Shown: piece after piece, positions 34,495-44,742 of the stretch
Layout of the letters: every line of letters starts with the position of its first letter
Numbering within the stretch: the stretch's first letter is position 1
Assembly: GCF_003937825.1 (NCBI RefSeq)
Contig: NZ_RSFW01000026.1
Location: forward strand, 1 to 64,000
Length of the DNA stretch: 64,000 nt
Reading direction: 5' to 3'
Source of the DNA: Mesobacillus subterraneus
Lineage (GTDB): Bacteria > Bacillota > Bacilli > Bacillales > Cytobacillaceae
The notes under the pieces: model-generated
The model's database searches: none
What the model saw: the letters and a program-made list of their open reading frames with translations, nothing else
Told to the model about the DNA's origin: nothing
Program-made: the position numbers and the translations under genes

Positions 34495-35158
34495 ATTCAA
34501 TGATGATTTCGTTTTTTTCCAGGTTGTTCATGATGATGTCCGCTACTTCTGCGGAGGAACGCAGCCTCGAAGGGTCTGAAACATGATCGCTTTTTTCCCA
34601 AAATGGAGTATTCATGCCCCCCATATAAGCTGCAACGAAGCGGATGCCGGTATCTTCGTATTCTTTTTGGAGACTTTCAGTGAATCCCCTGACAGCAAAT
34701 TTGCTGGCGCAATAGACCGCTTCATTCTTTTTGCCGCGAAGCCCCGCAGTCGAAACAATATTCATGACGAGCCCATCTTCGTTCCTTTCGAGGTATGGAA
34801 GGATGGCCTTGGTCATATGGATTGTCCCCAAGACGTTCGCCTGGAACATTTCCTCTATTTCCTTATCAGAAATCGCGGAAAACGGACCGAAATGGCCGAC
34901 ACCTGCATTGTTGACGAGTCCATATATGTCATGCTTTTTGCTGATGAGCAATGCTTTTTCTTTAATGTCCTCTAAATTTCTGAGGTCCAGGACCACTCTG
35001 TCCGAGCTGCCGCCAGAGTTTTCGATATGTGTCTGGACTTCTTTAAGCTTATCTTCAGTTCTTCCTGTCAAAATCATGTGGTAGCCTTGTTTGGCCAGCA
35101 GCAGGGCGAGTTCCTTGCCCAGGCCGGTACCGGCACCAGTCACTATGATTGTTTTCAT
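34481..35158 (-). CDS. Short-chain dehydrogenase/reductase
   Basis: 225 aa; ATG 35158 with AAGGAGG upstream. Classical SDR marks: TGAGTGLGKEL (about 7-17), NNAGVGHFG (about 83-91), and the Ser/Tyr/Lys set in STAGLRGKKNEAVYCASK. It resembles 3-oxoacyl-ACP reductase-like proteins, but it is short and its substrate cannot be told. In B. subtilis this slot between recX and yfhH holds no such gene as far as I recall, so it is a likely insertion in the conserved block. Confidence 0.82.
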   Translation of the reverse strand: MKTIIVTGAGTGLGKELALLLAKQGYHMILTGRTEDKLKEVQTHIENSGGSSDRVVLDLRNLEDIKEKALLISKKHDIYGLVNNAGVGHFGPFSAISDKEIEEMFQANVLGTIHMTKAILPYLERNEDGLVMNIVSTAGLRGKKNEAVYCASKFAVRGFTESLQKEYEDTGIRFVAAYMGGMNTPFWEKSDHVSDPSRLRSSAEVADIIMNNLEKNEIIIESKKS

Positions 35159-35247
35159 GATAGCCTCCTTGAGATAACATGCTATAATTTAGTTATATCT
35201 TAAATGCTTGATTGAAGAAAGCGAGAACAATCCAGGAGTGAAAAACG

Positions 35248-35583
35248 ATGAGCAGAGAGAAACGCTACAGCGAGATGTCTGATTATGAATTGAACCAGGA
35301 AATCGCCAGCTTGCGTGATAAAGCGAGAAAGGCCGAGCAAATGGGAATGGCGAGTGAGCTTGCCGTTTATGAGAGGAAAATCGCCATGGCGAAATCATAC
35401 ATGCTGAATCCGGATGATTTTAAGCCAGGTGAAATTTATGGAATCGATGGAGATCCAGGCTCCTATTTCAAAATTGATTATATGAATGGAGTTTTTGCCT
35501 GGGGAGCTCGTTTGGGCGGAGAAGGCAATGAAGAAGCTCTGCCGATTTCCTTATTGATTAAAATGGAGCAAAACCAGAAGTAA
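35248..35583 (+). CDS. yfhH: YfhH family protein
   Basis: 111 aa from ATG 35248, AGGAGTG 8 nt upstream. An N-terminal helical, highly charged half (YSEMSDYELNQEIASLRDKARKAEQ) resembles a coiled coil. The C-terminal half (PGEIYGIDGDPGSYFKIDYMNGVFAWGARLGG) looks like a small beta barrel. It matches the DUF1811/YfhH family. Function is not known. Position after recX agrees with B. subtilis. Confidence 0.85.
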   Translation: MSREKRYSEMSDYELNQEIASLRDKARKAEQMGMASELAVYERKIAMAKSYMLNPDDFKPGEIYGIDGDPGSYFKIDYMNGVFAWGARLGGEGNEEALPISLLIKMEQNQK

Positions 35584-35604
35584 TATCTGGTTTTGCTCTT
35601 TGTT
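35565..35604. terminator. Bidirectional terminator between yfhH and sspK
   Basis: AGCAAAACCAGA / TCTGGTTTTGCT, 7-nt loop with the yfhH stop inside, T-rich on the right. Confidence 0.8.
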
Positions 35605-35605
35605 T

Positions 35606-35788
35606 CTAATGGTCTTTGATGGCTGCGGTCGTGTCATCTTCACGGTGTGATGACGCGTACATTCTCTCCTGTGGATGAGTATTTATTGTACCGTCAGCCC
35701 TTCTTGATGCGTATTCAGCTTTTGCCCGCGGTTCACCTTCAAGCTTGTTGTTGTTCTGGTTCGGGAAGTTGGTTACTTTATTTCGCAT
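35606..35788 (-). CDS. sspK: Small acid-soluble spore protein K
   Basis: 60 aa from ATG 35788 with GGAGG 5 nt upstream; the longer frame has no ribosome site. The N-terminal [20 protein letters not shown] and the motif [14 protein letters not shown] are those of SspK. It is about ten residues longer than the 50-aa B. subtilis protein, the extra being an acidic/Thr-rich tail ([10 protein letters not shown]). It is the minor SASP packed in the spore core. Its place between yfhH and yfhJ is as expected. Confidence 0.88.
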   Translation of the reverse strand: MRNKVTNFPNQNNNKLEGEPRAKAEYASRRADGTINTHPQERMYASSHREDDTTAAIKDH

Positions 35789-35905
35789 ATTGGCCTCCGT
35801 GAAGGGTAAAATTACGTGTATGCCAAAATAGCTGCACGCAATTATAGTATTCGATAAATGCAATCATTGCATAACAAAATAAAAAATTGGCAAAGGGTGA
35901 TCAGC

Positions 35906-36178
35906 ATGCAGGATATTCATGAAAGACTAGCCAGTCTGCTTCTGGAGAAGAACAGCGGTATTACGTATGAGCAGGCACTGACATGGGTCGAGCTATTGTG
36001 GGGCGACTTTGAAGCGACTTACGCAAAAGCGGGACATGATTATATGGGCAGTGAAATGACGGAGAAAGTCGTTCGCCAGTGGATCGAGAATTATGGCGGC
36101 CAGCTTCATGAGTTTGTGGCCAGAAATCCAAAGTATAAACATTTACTTGAACAAGGTGATCAGAATAAGCCGAATTAA
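35906..36178 (+). CDS. yfhJ: YfhJ (WVELL) family protein
   Basis: 90 aa. The start is ATG 35906 (MQDIHERLASLL) with AAAGGGTGATC upstream; the longer frame lacks a site. It contains the family mark ALTWVELLWGDFEATYAKAG and is otherwise helical and acidic. Function unknown. Context and length match B. subtilis yfhJ. Confidence 0.88.
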   Translation: MQDIHERLASLLLEKNSGITYEQALTWVELLWGDFEATYAKAGHDYMGSEMTEKVVRQWIENYGGQLHEFVARNPKYKHLLEQGDQNKPN

Positions 36179-36182
36179 TACG

Positions 36183-36215
36183 AAAAAAATCCCCGTGCTC
36201 CACGGGGATTTTTTT
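36183..36215. terminator. Bidirectional terminator between yfhJ and yfhP
   Basis: AAAAAAATCCCCGTG / CACGGGGATTTTTTT with a 3-nt loop. Confidence 0.93.
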
Positions 36216-37200
36216 ATCCTTCTCCAGGAATGAATTCTAATTTCTTCCGCAATTTTTCTTCACTGTAAATCCATCCGGTATAAGAGCTCAGGATTTCCAG
36301 GTCTTTGCTCAGATTCACTACGGCGACAAATGGATAATGGCCATTGCTCCGGTAGCGCAAGTCAATAAACCTGACTTCATAGAAATCATCATATTCATCA
36401 CATTCCCAGCGGTAGACCGGTGAAAAGCTGAGAAACGCGGAAAGGTTCTTGTCTTTCTTTGCTGCTTCCAGCACAGGTGTTTCAGGTACTGGGACACGAT
36501 TGAACTGGTCCAGGATCCGGACATGACTCTTATGGCCGCGTCCGACAAAGAACTGGTGCTTATTCATGATAGCAACCCGCCAGTGGTTGAGCCGCATTGT
36601 CGGGGCAATGATGATCTCTGTGGCATCCGGGACCATCTGCTCGACCGCCTTCCTGACTCTGTGCTTCATGATGAATCGGTAAATGTAATAGAACACCAGG
36701 ATGGAGTAGATGACCAGGAACGTGTGGCCTGGATGAAACCCAAAAGCCCACAGGAACAATCCTACGACATGGAAAGCGAAAATAATCGGGTCAAACGTGT
36801 TGATTACCCCCAATGCGACCCATTTCGACGAAAATGGCCTCAACGCCTGGGTTCCGTAAGCATTGAAAATGTCGACAAAAACATGGAGGAATACGGCTAT
36901 AAATGTCCAAATCCATAAATGCAGCAGATTTGCTTCAGGATTAAAAAAGTGAATGCCGCCAGCAATAAGAATCGGCCATAACAGCACTGCCGGTATGGAA
37001 TGGGTAATGCCACGATGATTTCGGATATATACTGCATTGTTCCTTAATTTTAATACCGTATCAATGTCGGGGATCTGTGAGCCGACAAGTGTTGCGATTA
37101 GGACGCTGCTCGCAGTGGCGGTGCTTTCGCTGACAGCGGGGTCAAGTGTGGCCAAGCCGCCAAGAGCGAACCCCATTACCACGTGGGTTCCAGTATCCAT
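36214..37200 (-). CDS. yfhP: YfhP-like membrane metal-dependent hydrolase
   Basis: Membrane protein of the YdjM/YfhP (DUF457) metal-dependent hydrolase group. The start is ATG 37200 (MDTGTHVVMGFALGGL), with AAGGAGGCGG upstream; 328 aa, against 327 in B. subtilis. Metal-ligand candidates are in GTHVVMG, QIPDIDTVL, NHRGITHSIP and FVDIFNAYGTQ, with about four membrane segments between them. The soluble C-terminal third is basic and beta-rich. Substrate unknown. It was first linked to transcription control of yfhQRST in B. subtilis, which I cannot test here. Confidence 0.88.
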   Translation of the reverse strand: MDTGTHVVMGFALGGLATLDPAVSESTATASSVLIATLVGSQIPDIDTVLKLRNNAVYIRNHRGITHSIPAVLLWPILIAGGIHFFNPEANLLHLWIWTFIAVFLHVFVDIFNAYGTQALRPFSSKWVALGVINTFDPIIFAFHVVGLFLWAFGFHPGHTFLVIYSILVFYYIYRFIMKHRVRKAVEQMVPDATEIIIAPTMRLNHWRVAIMNKHQFFVGRGHKSHVRILDQFNRVPVPETPVLEAAKKDKNLSAFLSFSPVYRWECDEYDDFYEVRFIDLRYRSNGHYPFVAVVNLSKDLEILSSYTGWIYSEEKLRKKLEFIPGEG

Positions 37201-37356
37201 GGAAACCGCCTCCTTTTTATCGTATTTTGACTTGCATGCCAGAAAAATTTTTGGCAGGTAAAAGTTCTTGTCACATTCTGAATAATAGTTTACGTTTAAA
37301 GGGCTGTACCCATCAGACCCCTTTGCGATTGTATCTTCGAAAAGGAGCTGTCTTAC

Positions 37357-37653
37357 ATGATTCAAATGATTGTGCAGTATGAAGTGAAGCAAAATCTGCT
37401 TGGCCAATATCAGGAGGCCATCGAGAAAATCTCAGCCATGCTTCCAGAATTCGAGGCAGATATGTTTTCCTGCAGCGAGTCAGACCAGCGAAATCTCTTC
37501 GTTGAATCATTTTACGTCCCGACTGAGGCGCACTACCATGCATTGAAAAAAATCCGCCTATCACGTTCACATTCTGTTTTTGGCAGGCTCGAGGATTTTG
37601 TGCCGGGCGGACTAGATTGTGTTGGCTTCATGGCGATTAAGCAGAAGCGTTAA
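37357..37653 (+). CDS. Hypothetical protein (98 aa)
   Basis: ATG 37357 with AAAAGGAG 9 nt upstream. A compact protein with alternating strands and helices (IQMIVQYEVKQNLLGQYQEA, LFVESFYVPTEAHYHALKKI), reminiscent of a dimeric alpha/beta-barrel (antibiotic monooxygenase-like) fold, but no active-site pattern can be named. It lies alone between divergent yfhP and mutY; 48 bp separate it from mutY, so it may be co-transcribed with it. Confidence 0.65.
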   Translation: MIQMIVQYEVKQNLLGQYQEAIEKISAMLPEFEADMFSCSESDQRNLFVESFYVPTEAHYHALKKIRLSRSHSVFGRLEDFVPGGLDCVGFMAIKQKR

Positions 37654-37701
37654 TATTATATTCCCAAATTTCCGGAAAGTTTAACACCTGGAGGAACAAA
37701 A

Positions 37702-38808
37702 GTGGCAATGGACATCAAGAAAAGTGTAGATAAATTGGATATAAAATCCTTTCAGGATGATTTGATAGGATGGTTTGCAAGCGAACAGCGTGACCTGCCC
37801 TGGAGAAAAGACCAGGATCCTTACAAAGTGTGGGTTTCAGAAATCATGCTGCAGCAGACAAGAGTGGATACTGTCATCCCTTATTTTAATCGATTTTTGG
37901 AAAATTTTCCAACGATAGAGGCGCTCGCACATGCTGATGAAGAAAAGGTCCTTAAGGCATGGGAAGGGCTTGGTTATTATTCCCGAGTCCGTAATTTACA
38001 ATCCGCTGTCAGGGAAGTCCATGAAAAATACGGCGGAAAGGTTCCAGATTCACCCGAAGGGATTTCTTCCTTGAAGGGAGTGGGGCCATACACAGCTGGT
38101 GCGATTCTGAGCATCGCTTACGGCAAGCCAGAACCTGCGGTCGACGGAAACGTCATGAGGGTCTTGTCACGTATCCTGTTGATCTGGGATGATATCGCCA
38201 AACCATCTTCCCGCAAAATATTTGAAGCAGCCGTAAGAGAGCTGATTTCACAAGAAAACCCATCGTATTTTAATCAGGCTTTGATGGAGCTTGGCGCCCT
38301 GATCTGTACCCCAACCTCGCCTTCCTGCCTGCTTTGCCCGGTAAGGGAACATTGTCAGGCATTTGAAGAAGGAGCACAAAATGAACTGCCTGTTAAAACC
38401 AAGAAGAAAAAGCAGAAAAGCATCCTGCTCGCGGCTGGGATTTTTAAAGATAGTGAAGGGAGAATCCTGATCCGCAAAAGGCCGGAATCAGGATTGCTGG
38501 CAAATCTGTGGGAGTTCCCGACAGTTGAACTGAGCCTTGATTTCCAAAGGCAGCGTGACCAGCTGTCAGATCATTTTGAAGAGAGTTACGGAGTCCGTCC
38601 TAAGATTGACGAATCATTAGGAGAAATCGGCCATGTTTTCTCGCATCTGATTTGGAACATTCATGTATTTGCTGGTCAATTTGCCGGTGAGATTGATGAA
38701 AGTCCACAATTAAAGCTTGTCAATCAACATGAAATTCAGGAGTATGCTTTTCCTGTTCCGTACCAAAAAATGCTCAAACAATACCTGGAATTCACAAAGG
38801 CTGACTAA
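37702..38808 (+). CDS. mutY: Adenine DNA glycosylase
   Basis: Removes adenine mispaired with 8-oxoguanine. 368 aa from GTG 37702, TGGAGGAA 6-8 nt upstream (ATG at 37708 is possible). The HhH-GPD domain has the catalytic Glu in [13 protein letters not shown], the hairpin [12 protein letters not shown] and the Asp in [12 protein letters not shown]. The [4Fe-4S] loop is C-X6-C-X2-C-X5-C ([18 protein letters not shown]). A C-terminal NUDIX-like domain (about 235-365) recognises oxoguanine. Length agrees with B. subtilis MutY. Confidence 0.95.
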   Translation: MAMDIKKSVDKLDIKSFQDDLIGWFASEQRDLPWRKDQDPYKVWVSEIMLQQTRVDTVIPYFNRFLENFPTIEALAHADEEKVLKAWEGLGYYSRVRNLQSAVREVHEKYGGKVPDSPEGISSLKGVGPYTAGAILSIAYGKPEPAVDGNVMRVLSRILLIWDDIAKPSSRKIFEAAVRELISQENPSYFNQALMELGALICTPTSPSCLLCPVREHCQAFEEGAQNELPVKTKKKKQKSILLAAGIFKDSEGRILIRKRPESGLLANLWEFPTVELSLDFQRQRDQLSDHFEESYGVRPKIDESLGEIGHVFSHLIWNIHVFAGQFAGEIDESPQLKLVNQHEIQEYAFPVPYQKMLKQYLEFTKAD

Positions 38809-38829
38809 CCGCTGGGGTTATCAGCCTTT
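38796..38829 (+). terminator. Terminator of mutY
   Basis: AAAGGCTGA / TCAGCCTTT with an inner AACC/GGTT helix; the stop codon is in the stem. The T tract is short. Confidence 0.65.
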
Positions 38830-38837
38830 GTATCTAT

Positions 38838-39062
38838 TTAGTCGTAGCTAACTTTAGTGCCGTGAGTGTAATCCGCTTCATTGCGATTCAAGCCGCCCCT
38901 GCGTTCGATTTCTTCAACAATCTCCCTGTGAATCGTTTGTCCTTCGACATTCAGGTAGGGGACCATCTGCTGAAGAGAGTGATGGAAAAAGGCAAGCTCG
39001 CTGTCCTTCCAATCTGTTTTAGACATCATAGATAATTCAGTCATATCGCGGCCTACATACAT
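38838..39062 (-). CDS. yfhS: YfhS family protein
   Basis: 74 aa from ATG 39062, with GAAAGGATGATTCCTG upstream. Polar, helical and His/Glu-rich; no membrane segment or known domain. Length and location between mutY and fabL match B. subtilis yfhS, a gene with a reported minor role in sporulation. Confidence 0.8.
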   Translation of the reverse strand: MYVGRDMTELSMMSKTDWKDSELAFFHHSLQQMVPYLNVEGQTIHREIVEEIERRGGLNRNEADYTHGTKVSYD

Positions 39063-39147
39063 CAGGAATCATCCTTTCAAAAATGATCAATCTAAAGATT
39101 AGTGTTTTCATTATGGCTGTTTTTTATCAACGGGGATTTTGTCCTTA

Positions 39148-39176
39148 TTGTCATATATACCTGAAAAAGCTAAAAT
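39148..39176 (+). promoter_or_regulatory. Sigma-A type promoter of fabL
   Basis: TTGTCA (39148-39153), 17-bp spacer, TAAAAT (39171-39176); it lies 83 bp before the fabL ATG. Confidence 0.7.
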
Positions 39177-39252
39177 GAAACAAAATTGGTCAGCTCTATT
39201 TTTTACATAAGAGTAATTTGAAGAACATGACTTTGATAACGAAAGGAAGTAA

Positions 39253-40008
<756 letters not shown>

Positions 40009-40094
40009 GGGTAGTTTTTGGATTGATTTGGTAAAAAAAGTTCGGATATCTCCCTCCTCGGATGGTTAATCTATTATTCGTGGAGGTGATAACA

Positions 40095-40286
40095 ATGGCA
40101 AAACAACCTAATCAATCTCAAGCGGGAACTAACATCCAACAAGTAAGACAGCAAAACGCTCAATCTGCTGGCCAACAAGGTCAATACGGTACTGAATTCG
40201 CAAGTGAAACAAACGCTCAAGAAGTACGCCAGCAAAACCAGCAAGCTGAAGCTCGCAAAGGCCAAAACTCTGGTCAACAGCAATAA
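40095..40286 (+). CDS. sspE: Gamma-type small acid-soluble spore protein
   Basis: 63 aa. The start is ATG 40095, with TGGAGGTGAT 4-5 nt upstream. Composition is almost only Gln, Asn, Ala, Ser and Gly with two similar segments, VRQQNAQSAGQQGQYGTEFA and VRQQNQQAEARKGQ. The YGTEFASET-type segment is the Gpr protease site of gamma SASPs. It is an amino-acid reserve for germination. The length is below that of B. subtilis SspE (84 aa) because one repeat is missing. Confidence 0.92.
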   Translation: MAKQPNQSQAGTNIQQVRQQNAQSAGQQGQYGTEFASETNAQEVRQQNQQAEARKGQNSGQQQ

Positions 40287-40299
40287 GCTAGCTGACAGG

Positions 40300-40334
40300 A
40301 AGGCACTCTTTATTCGGAGAGTGCCTTTTCCTTT
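40300..40334 (+). terminator. Terminator of sspE
   Basis: AAGGCACTCT / AGAGTGCCTT, 8-nt loop, TTCCTTT. Confidence 0.88.
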
Positions 40335-40601
40335 GTGATTCTGTCGCAGCGAGTGAATAAGAATGCTACATACCAAAAGGGGATAAGTGTCCGCCTGGTA
40401 GATGATGAACAAAAAAAGATGAGAAGCGGAAAAAGTACACATTGTAAGATTCAATTATGGCAATTTCATGATTGGGCTATTTTGAATCTAGATCTGATTT
40501 CTTTCGACAAAGGTTCCAAATCCTCTACATAACTAGTCAAAGGATTTCATCCGCCATCCAAGAATACTTAAGGAGATAAATTTTACAGGCGGTGGAAAAG
40601 C
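40335..40601. other. Intergenic region, no recognised element
   Basis: A 267-bp spacer before ygaB. A short open frame at 40335-40532 has no ribosome site or recognisable product. I see only the GGTGGAAAAG site of ygaB at its end. Confidence 0.4.
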
Positions 40602-40856
40602 ATGGATAAATTTAACGAATTGGTGTCTACACAAATGCAAACGATGGAAAAGCTTCTTTATCTGCAGTCTGAATTAGAACGGTGCCAGGAGATTGAAAAG
40701 CAGCTTGATGCTCTTAAACAAAGTGCTGAGCTTGAAGACGTCCGCTTGGAAATAGACAGGAAGAAGCAGGAGCTTAAGGAAATCCACCGGATGTTCGAGA
40801 AGCAGACGGAGGAAGTGATCCATACTTATCAGGAGCTTGCTGTGACTTTCCGTTAA
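40602..40856 (+). CDS. ygaB: YgaB family coiled-coil protein
   Basis: 84 aa from ATG 40602. It is nearly all charged heptads (LLYLQSELERCQEIEKQLDA, IDRKKQELKEIHRMFEKQTEE), so a single coiled coil. It matches YgaB in length and position after sspE. Function unknown. Confidence 0.83.
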   Translation: MDKFNELVSTQMQTMEKLLYLQSELERCQEIEKQLDALKQSAELEDVRLEIDRKKQELKEIHRMFEKQTEEVIHTYQELAVTFR

Positions 40857-40901
40857 CAGTCGAATATAGTGAATTTTTATAAAAATTTATGCAATTTTAA
40901 T

Positions 40902-40935
40902 GAGCCATCGAGGAAATCGGTGGCTCTTTTGTTTT
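40902..40935 (+). terminator. Terminator of ygaB
   Basis: GAGCCATCGA / TCGGTGGCTC, 5-nt loop, TTTTGTTTT. Confidence 0.85.
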
Positions 40936-41073
40936 AAATTCTCTCGTTAACCGTTATAATAATAAAAAATAGGAATCGTTCTTTGTTGCCTTTTGTCGTT
41001 TTTCGATTTTTCTAGATAAATATCATTTGATAGGTTGCAAAGTTTCCGGGAAAGGAAAGTAGGGGAGAAGAAC

Positions 41074-41604
41074 ATGGGCGTACCCATAGAAGGTGAATCT
41101 GTCCAAATCCATAGTTATAAGCATAATGGGCACATCCATCGAGTCTGGGAAGAAACCACCGTCTTAAAAGGAACACAGAATCTTGTGATTGGCGGAAATG
41201 ACCGGACAGTCGTGACTGAGTCAGACGGCAGGACTTGGATTACAAGAGAGCCTGCGATCTGTTACTTCCATTCTCAGCTGTGGTTCAATGTGATCGGCAT
41301 GATCCGGGAAGATGGCGTGTATTATTATTGCAATATCAGTTCTCCGTTCATCTTTGACGGAGAAGCGCTGAAATATATCGACTATGATCTCGATATCAAG
41401 GTTTTTCCTGATATGACGTTTAATTTACTTGATGAAGATGAATATGAGCGTCATCGTAAAGAAATGCAGTATCCTGATGTGATTGATAAGATCCTGAAAT
41501 ATAATGTCGAGAAGCTTAAGCGCTGGATCAGGCAAAGAAAGGGTCCGTTTGCTCCAGACTTTATCGATATTTATTATGAGCGTTATTTGACGTATCGCCG
41601 TTAA
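41074..41604 (+). CDS. ygaC: Nucleoside tri-/diphosphate phosphatase, DUF402 family
   Basis: The start is ATG 41074 ([19 protein letters not shown]), with GGGGAGAAG upstream; 176 aa, the exact B. subtilis YgaC length. The beta-barrel fold shows [41 protein letters not shown] and the acidic [13 protein letters not shown] and LDEDEYERH that carry metal-binding Asp/Glu in the DUF402 family. Related proteins hydrolyse nucleoside tri- and diphosphates. It lies between ygaB and ygaD. Confidence 0.88.
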   Translation: MGVPIEGESVQIHSYKHNGHIHRVWEETTVLKGTQNLVIGGNDRTVVTESDGRTWITREPAICYFHSQLWFNVIGMIREDGVYYYCNISSPFIFDGEALKYIDYDLDIKVFPDMTFNLLDEDEYERHRKEMQYPDVIDKILKYNVEKLKRWIRQRKGPFAPDFIDIYYERYLTYRR

Positions 41605-41628
41605 CCAACCAGGGTAGACAAGTTTCAG

Positions 41629-41656
41629 CCTGTTGATTGATTCAACAGGTTTTTGT
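41629..41656 (+). terminator. Terminator of ygaC
   Basis: CCTGTTGA / TCAACAGG, 5-nt loop, TTTTTG. Confidence 0.82.
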
Positions 41657-41696
41657 TTCGTATTTAGAAGGCCAGGCTCCATGAGGGGGAACAAAA

Positions 41697-43445
41697 TTGG
41701 GCAGCATCAGAAGATATTTAAAATTTGTCAAACCATACCGGCTGCAGATCATCGGCACCATTATCATCGGGGTTCTTAAATTCGCAATCCCGCTGATGAT
41801 TCCATTATTGATAAAATTTGTACTCGATGACATCATCGGCAATGAGGCGTTGAGCAAGGATGAAAAAATAGACAATCTTATATGGATCATGGGCATTATG
41901 GTGGTCGTGTTCGTCGTGTTCCGTCCGCCGATTGAATATTACCGTCAATACTTTGCACAATGGACCGCAAGCAAGATTCTATATGATATCAGGGACAGGC
42001 TTTTCACCCATATGCAGCGGCTCAGCTACAAATATTATTCCAATACCAGGGCAGGGGAAGTCATCTCAAGGATGATCAATGACGTTGAGCAGACGAAAAC
42101 CTTTGTGGTGACCGGTTTGATGAACCTGTGGCTGGACGTTGCTACGATTCTGATAGCAGTCGCTATCATGTTTACGATGGACGTACAGTTGACCTTTGTG
42201 TCACTCATTCTCTTTCCTTTTTATGCTTTTTCGGTCAGGTACTTTTTCGGAAACCTCCGAAGCCTCACAAGGAAACGTTCACAGGCATTGGCAGAGGTAC
42301 AGAGCTATCTGCACGAGCGGGTGGCCGGGATATCGGTCATCAAAAGCTTTGCGATCGAAGATTATGAACAGACTCAATTTGACACCCAGAATAAGAATTT
42401 TTTAACGAAGGCATTGGATCATACCCGGTGGAATGCCAAGGCGTTTGCAGTCGTCAATACAATCACCGACATCGCTCCGCTTCTGGTGATCGGTTTTTCC
42501 GGTTATCAGGTCTTGCAGGGCAATCTTACCATTGGAGAAATGGCTGCATTCATTGCTTATATCGACAGGCTGTATAATCCGCTCCGTCGTTTGGTGAACT
42601 CCTCCACGACCCTGACTCAGTCGATCGCATCAATGGACCGTGTCTTTGAATTCATGGATGAAAAGTACGATATCAAGGATTCAAAGGATGCAGTCGAGCT
42701 TAAACAGGTACATGGAGACATCACTTTCAAGGATGTGAGCTTCGCCTATGAGGATGAAGGAGAAACCGTCCTGAAGAACTTGAACATTGATGTAAGAAAA
42801 GGGGAAACAATTGCCCTTGTCGGTATGAGCGGAGGCGGAAAGTCTTCGTTCGTAAGCCTGATTCCGAGATTCTTCGATGTGACCGAGGGGCAAATCCTCC
42901 TCGACGGGAAGGACATCCGCTCCTTCAAGGTGCGTTCATTGCGCGATAAAATCGGCATGGTTGCACAGGATAATATTTTATTCAGTGAATCGGTAAAATC
43001 GAATATCCTGTTAGGAAAGCCAGGAGCAAGCGATGAAGAAGTAATCGAAGCAGCCAGGGCTGCGAATGCGCACGAATTTATTATGAATCTGTCTGAAGGC
43101 TATGATACTAAAGTCGGGGAAAGAGGTGTCAAACTTTCCGGTGGCCAGAAACAGCGTGTTGCCATTGCAAGGGTGTTCCTGAAAAACCCTCCAATCCTGA
43201 TTCTTGATGAAGCAACATCGGCGCTTGATCTGGAGAGTGAGCACTTGATCCAGGAAGCCCTCGACAAGCTCGCGAAGGACAGGACTACTTTTGTGGTGGC
43301 CCACCGCCTATCCACCATTACCCATGCTGACAGGATTGTCGTCATCGAACATGGCGAAATTAGCGAAGTCGGCAGCCATGAACAACTGATGGCCAAACAG
43401 GGTGGCTATTACAGGCTGTTCCAGGTGCAGCAGCTGGAGAATTAA
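41697..43445 (+). CDS. ygaD: ABC exporter, membrane-fused ATPase (YgaD type)
   Basis: A complete half-transporter likely to act as a homodimer. 582 aa from TTG 41697, AGGGGG 7 nt upstream, with no better ATG. Six membrane helices span about 1-310. The ATPase has Walker A GMSGGGKS, signature LSGGQKQR, Walker [12 protein letters not shown] with the catalytic Glu, and the switch His in VVAHRLST, so both sites would be functional, unlike the 17-21 kb pair. It resembles the MsbA/LmrA lipid and drug exporters. It follows ygaC as in B. subtilis and ends in a strong terminator. Confidence 0.9.
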   Translation: MGSIRRYLKFVKPYRLQIIGTIIIGVLKFAIPLMIPLLIKFVLDDIIGNEALSKDEKIDNLIWIMGIMVVVFVVFRPPIEYYRQYFAQWTASKILYDIRDRLFTHMQRLSYKYYSNTRAGEVISRMINDVEQTKTFVVTGLMNLWLDVATILIAVAIMFTMDVQLTFVSLILFPFYAFSVRYFFGNLRSLTRKRSQALAEVQSYLHERVAGISVIKSFAIEDYEQTQFDTQNKNFLTKALDHTRWNAKAFAVVNTITDIAPLLVIGFSGYQVLQGNLTIGEMAAFIAYIDRLYNPLRRLVNSSTTLTQSIASMDRVFEFMDEKYDIKDSKDAVELKQVHGDITFKDVSFAYEDEGETVLKNLNIDVRKGETIALVGMSGGGKSSFVSLIPRFFDVTEGQILLDGKDIRSFKVRSLRDKIGMVAQDNILFSESVKSNILLGKPGASDEEVIEAARAANAHEFIMNLSEGYDTKVGERGVKLSGGQKQRVAIARVFLKNPPILILDEATSALDLESEHLIQEALDKLAKDRTTFVVAHRLSTITHADRIVVIEHGEISEVGSHEQLMAKQGGYYRLFQVQQLEN

Positions 43446-43453
43446 ATAAGAGG

Positions 43454-43490
43454 AAAAAATCCGGAGCGAAATGTCGCTCCGGATTTTTTT
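43454..43490 (+). terminator. Terminator of ygaD
   Basis: AAAAAATCCGGAGCGA / TCGCTCCGGATTTTTT, 4-nt loop. Confidence 0.93.
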
Positions 43491-43728
43491 GTTCGTCACC
43501 AACGCCCAGGAAGGCTTCGATTGAGTTTTTCTGCTGGATAACATACTAGATTGATGACTGGCATACATATAGTACCAAATGCCTAATACTATTCTAAATT
43601 ATTATTATATTTAAATAATTAAGAAAAATCAGTAGACTAACTAATAACATTTAATATAAAATGTTTTACACAGACAGATGTGATTTTTATTCAGCAATAA
43701 TATTTCGGTAATGGAAAGGAGTAGAAAT

Positions 43729-44742
43729 GTGGTCCATGCTCCGGTATTAGAAGTGAAAAATTTAAGGACATCCTTTATCACATCGGATGGTGAAATTCCT
43801 GCAGTAGATGACGTCAGCTTTTCGGTGAATAAGGGAGAGGTTCTTGGAATTGTTGGGGAGTCAGGTTGCGGAAAGAGCGTAACATCCTTATCCATCATGA
43901 AGCTCATACCACAGCCGCCAGGAAAAATCGCAGGCGGGGAAATCCTCCTTAATGGGGAAAATCTAGTTCATGCCTCAGAAAAAAGGATGCGTGAAATACG
44001 CGGAAATGAAGTGGCGATGATTTTCCAGGAGCCAATGACTTCGCTTAACCCGCTTTTCACAATCGGCGAGCAGCTGGTTGAAGCGCTGAAAATACATAAG
44101 AAACTAGGCAAAAAAACGGCCTATCAGCAAGCTGTAGAGATGCTGAAGCTTGTCGGGCTTCCGCGGGCGGAGCAAATCATCAGGGAATATCCGCATCAGC
44201 TCTCTGGGGGAATGAGGCAGAGGGTGATGATCGCAATGGCTCTTAGCTGCCATCCGCGAGTGTTGATTGCTGATGAGCCAACTACGGCTCTTGATGTGAC
44301 GATACAGGCACAAATCCTTTCACTAATGAAGGATTTGAACGAAAAGCTAGATACCGCCATTATCATGATTACACATGACCTTGGAGTCGTGGCAGAGGTT
44401 TGTCAGCGAGTCGTCGTCATGTATGCCGGGAAAATCGTTGAGGAAGGACTTGTGGAGGATATCTTCAAGAATCCGAAACATCCATATACGCTAGGCCTGC
44501 TTAAATCGATTCCGGATATCCGCGACAAAAAAGAACGGCTTTACTCAATTCCGGGAAATGTGCCTAAGCCAGGTTCCATCACTACTGGCTGCCGTTTTGC
44601 AGCCAGATGCGAATTTGTCATGGACAGATGCTGGAGCGAGAATCCGGAATTGTACGAAACAGAAAGGCCGGGTCACGCTGTCCGCTGCCTGCTGCATGAG
44701 AAGGAGGGGGTAGCCGATGACAGAAGTACTGTTAAAAGTTGA
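43729..44742 (+). CDS. Dipeptide/oligopeptide ABC importer ATPase (DppD/OppD type)
   Basis: Energises peptide uptake together with the next ATPase. The start is GTG 43729 with AAAGGAG 7 nt upstream; the ATG at 43711 lies before that site. 337 aa. Walker A GESGCGKS is near residue 40, the Q-loop FQEPMTSLNP, signature LSGGMRQR, Walker B VLIADEPTTALD, and H-loop ITHDLG. The C-terminal oligopeptide domain has cysteines (TTGCRFAARCEFVMDRCW), which in relatives bind an iron-sulfur cluster. It is first of five genes; the second overlaps it by 26 bp. Confidence 0.93.
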   Translation: MVHAPVLEVKNLRTSFITSDGEIPAVDDVSFSVNKGEVLGIVGESGCGKSVTSLSIMKLIPQPPGKIAGGEILLNGENLVHASEKRMREIRGNEVAMIFQEPMTSLNPLFTIGEQLVEALKIHKKLGKKTAYQQAVEMLKLVGLPRAEQIIREYPHQLSGGMRQRVMIAMALSCHPRVLIADEPTTALDVTIQAQILSLMKDLNEKLDTAIIMITHDLGVVAEVCQRVVVMYAGKIVEEGLVEDIFKNPKHPYTLGLLKSIPDIRDKKERLYSIPGNVPKPGSITTGCRFAARCEFVMDRCWSENPELYETERPGHAVRCLLHEKEGVADDRSTVKS

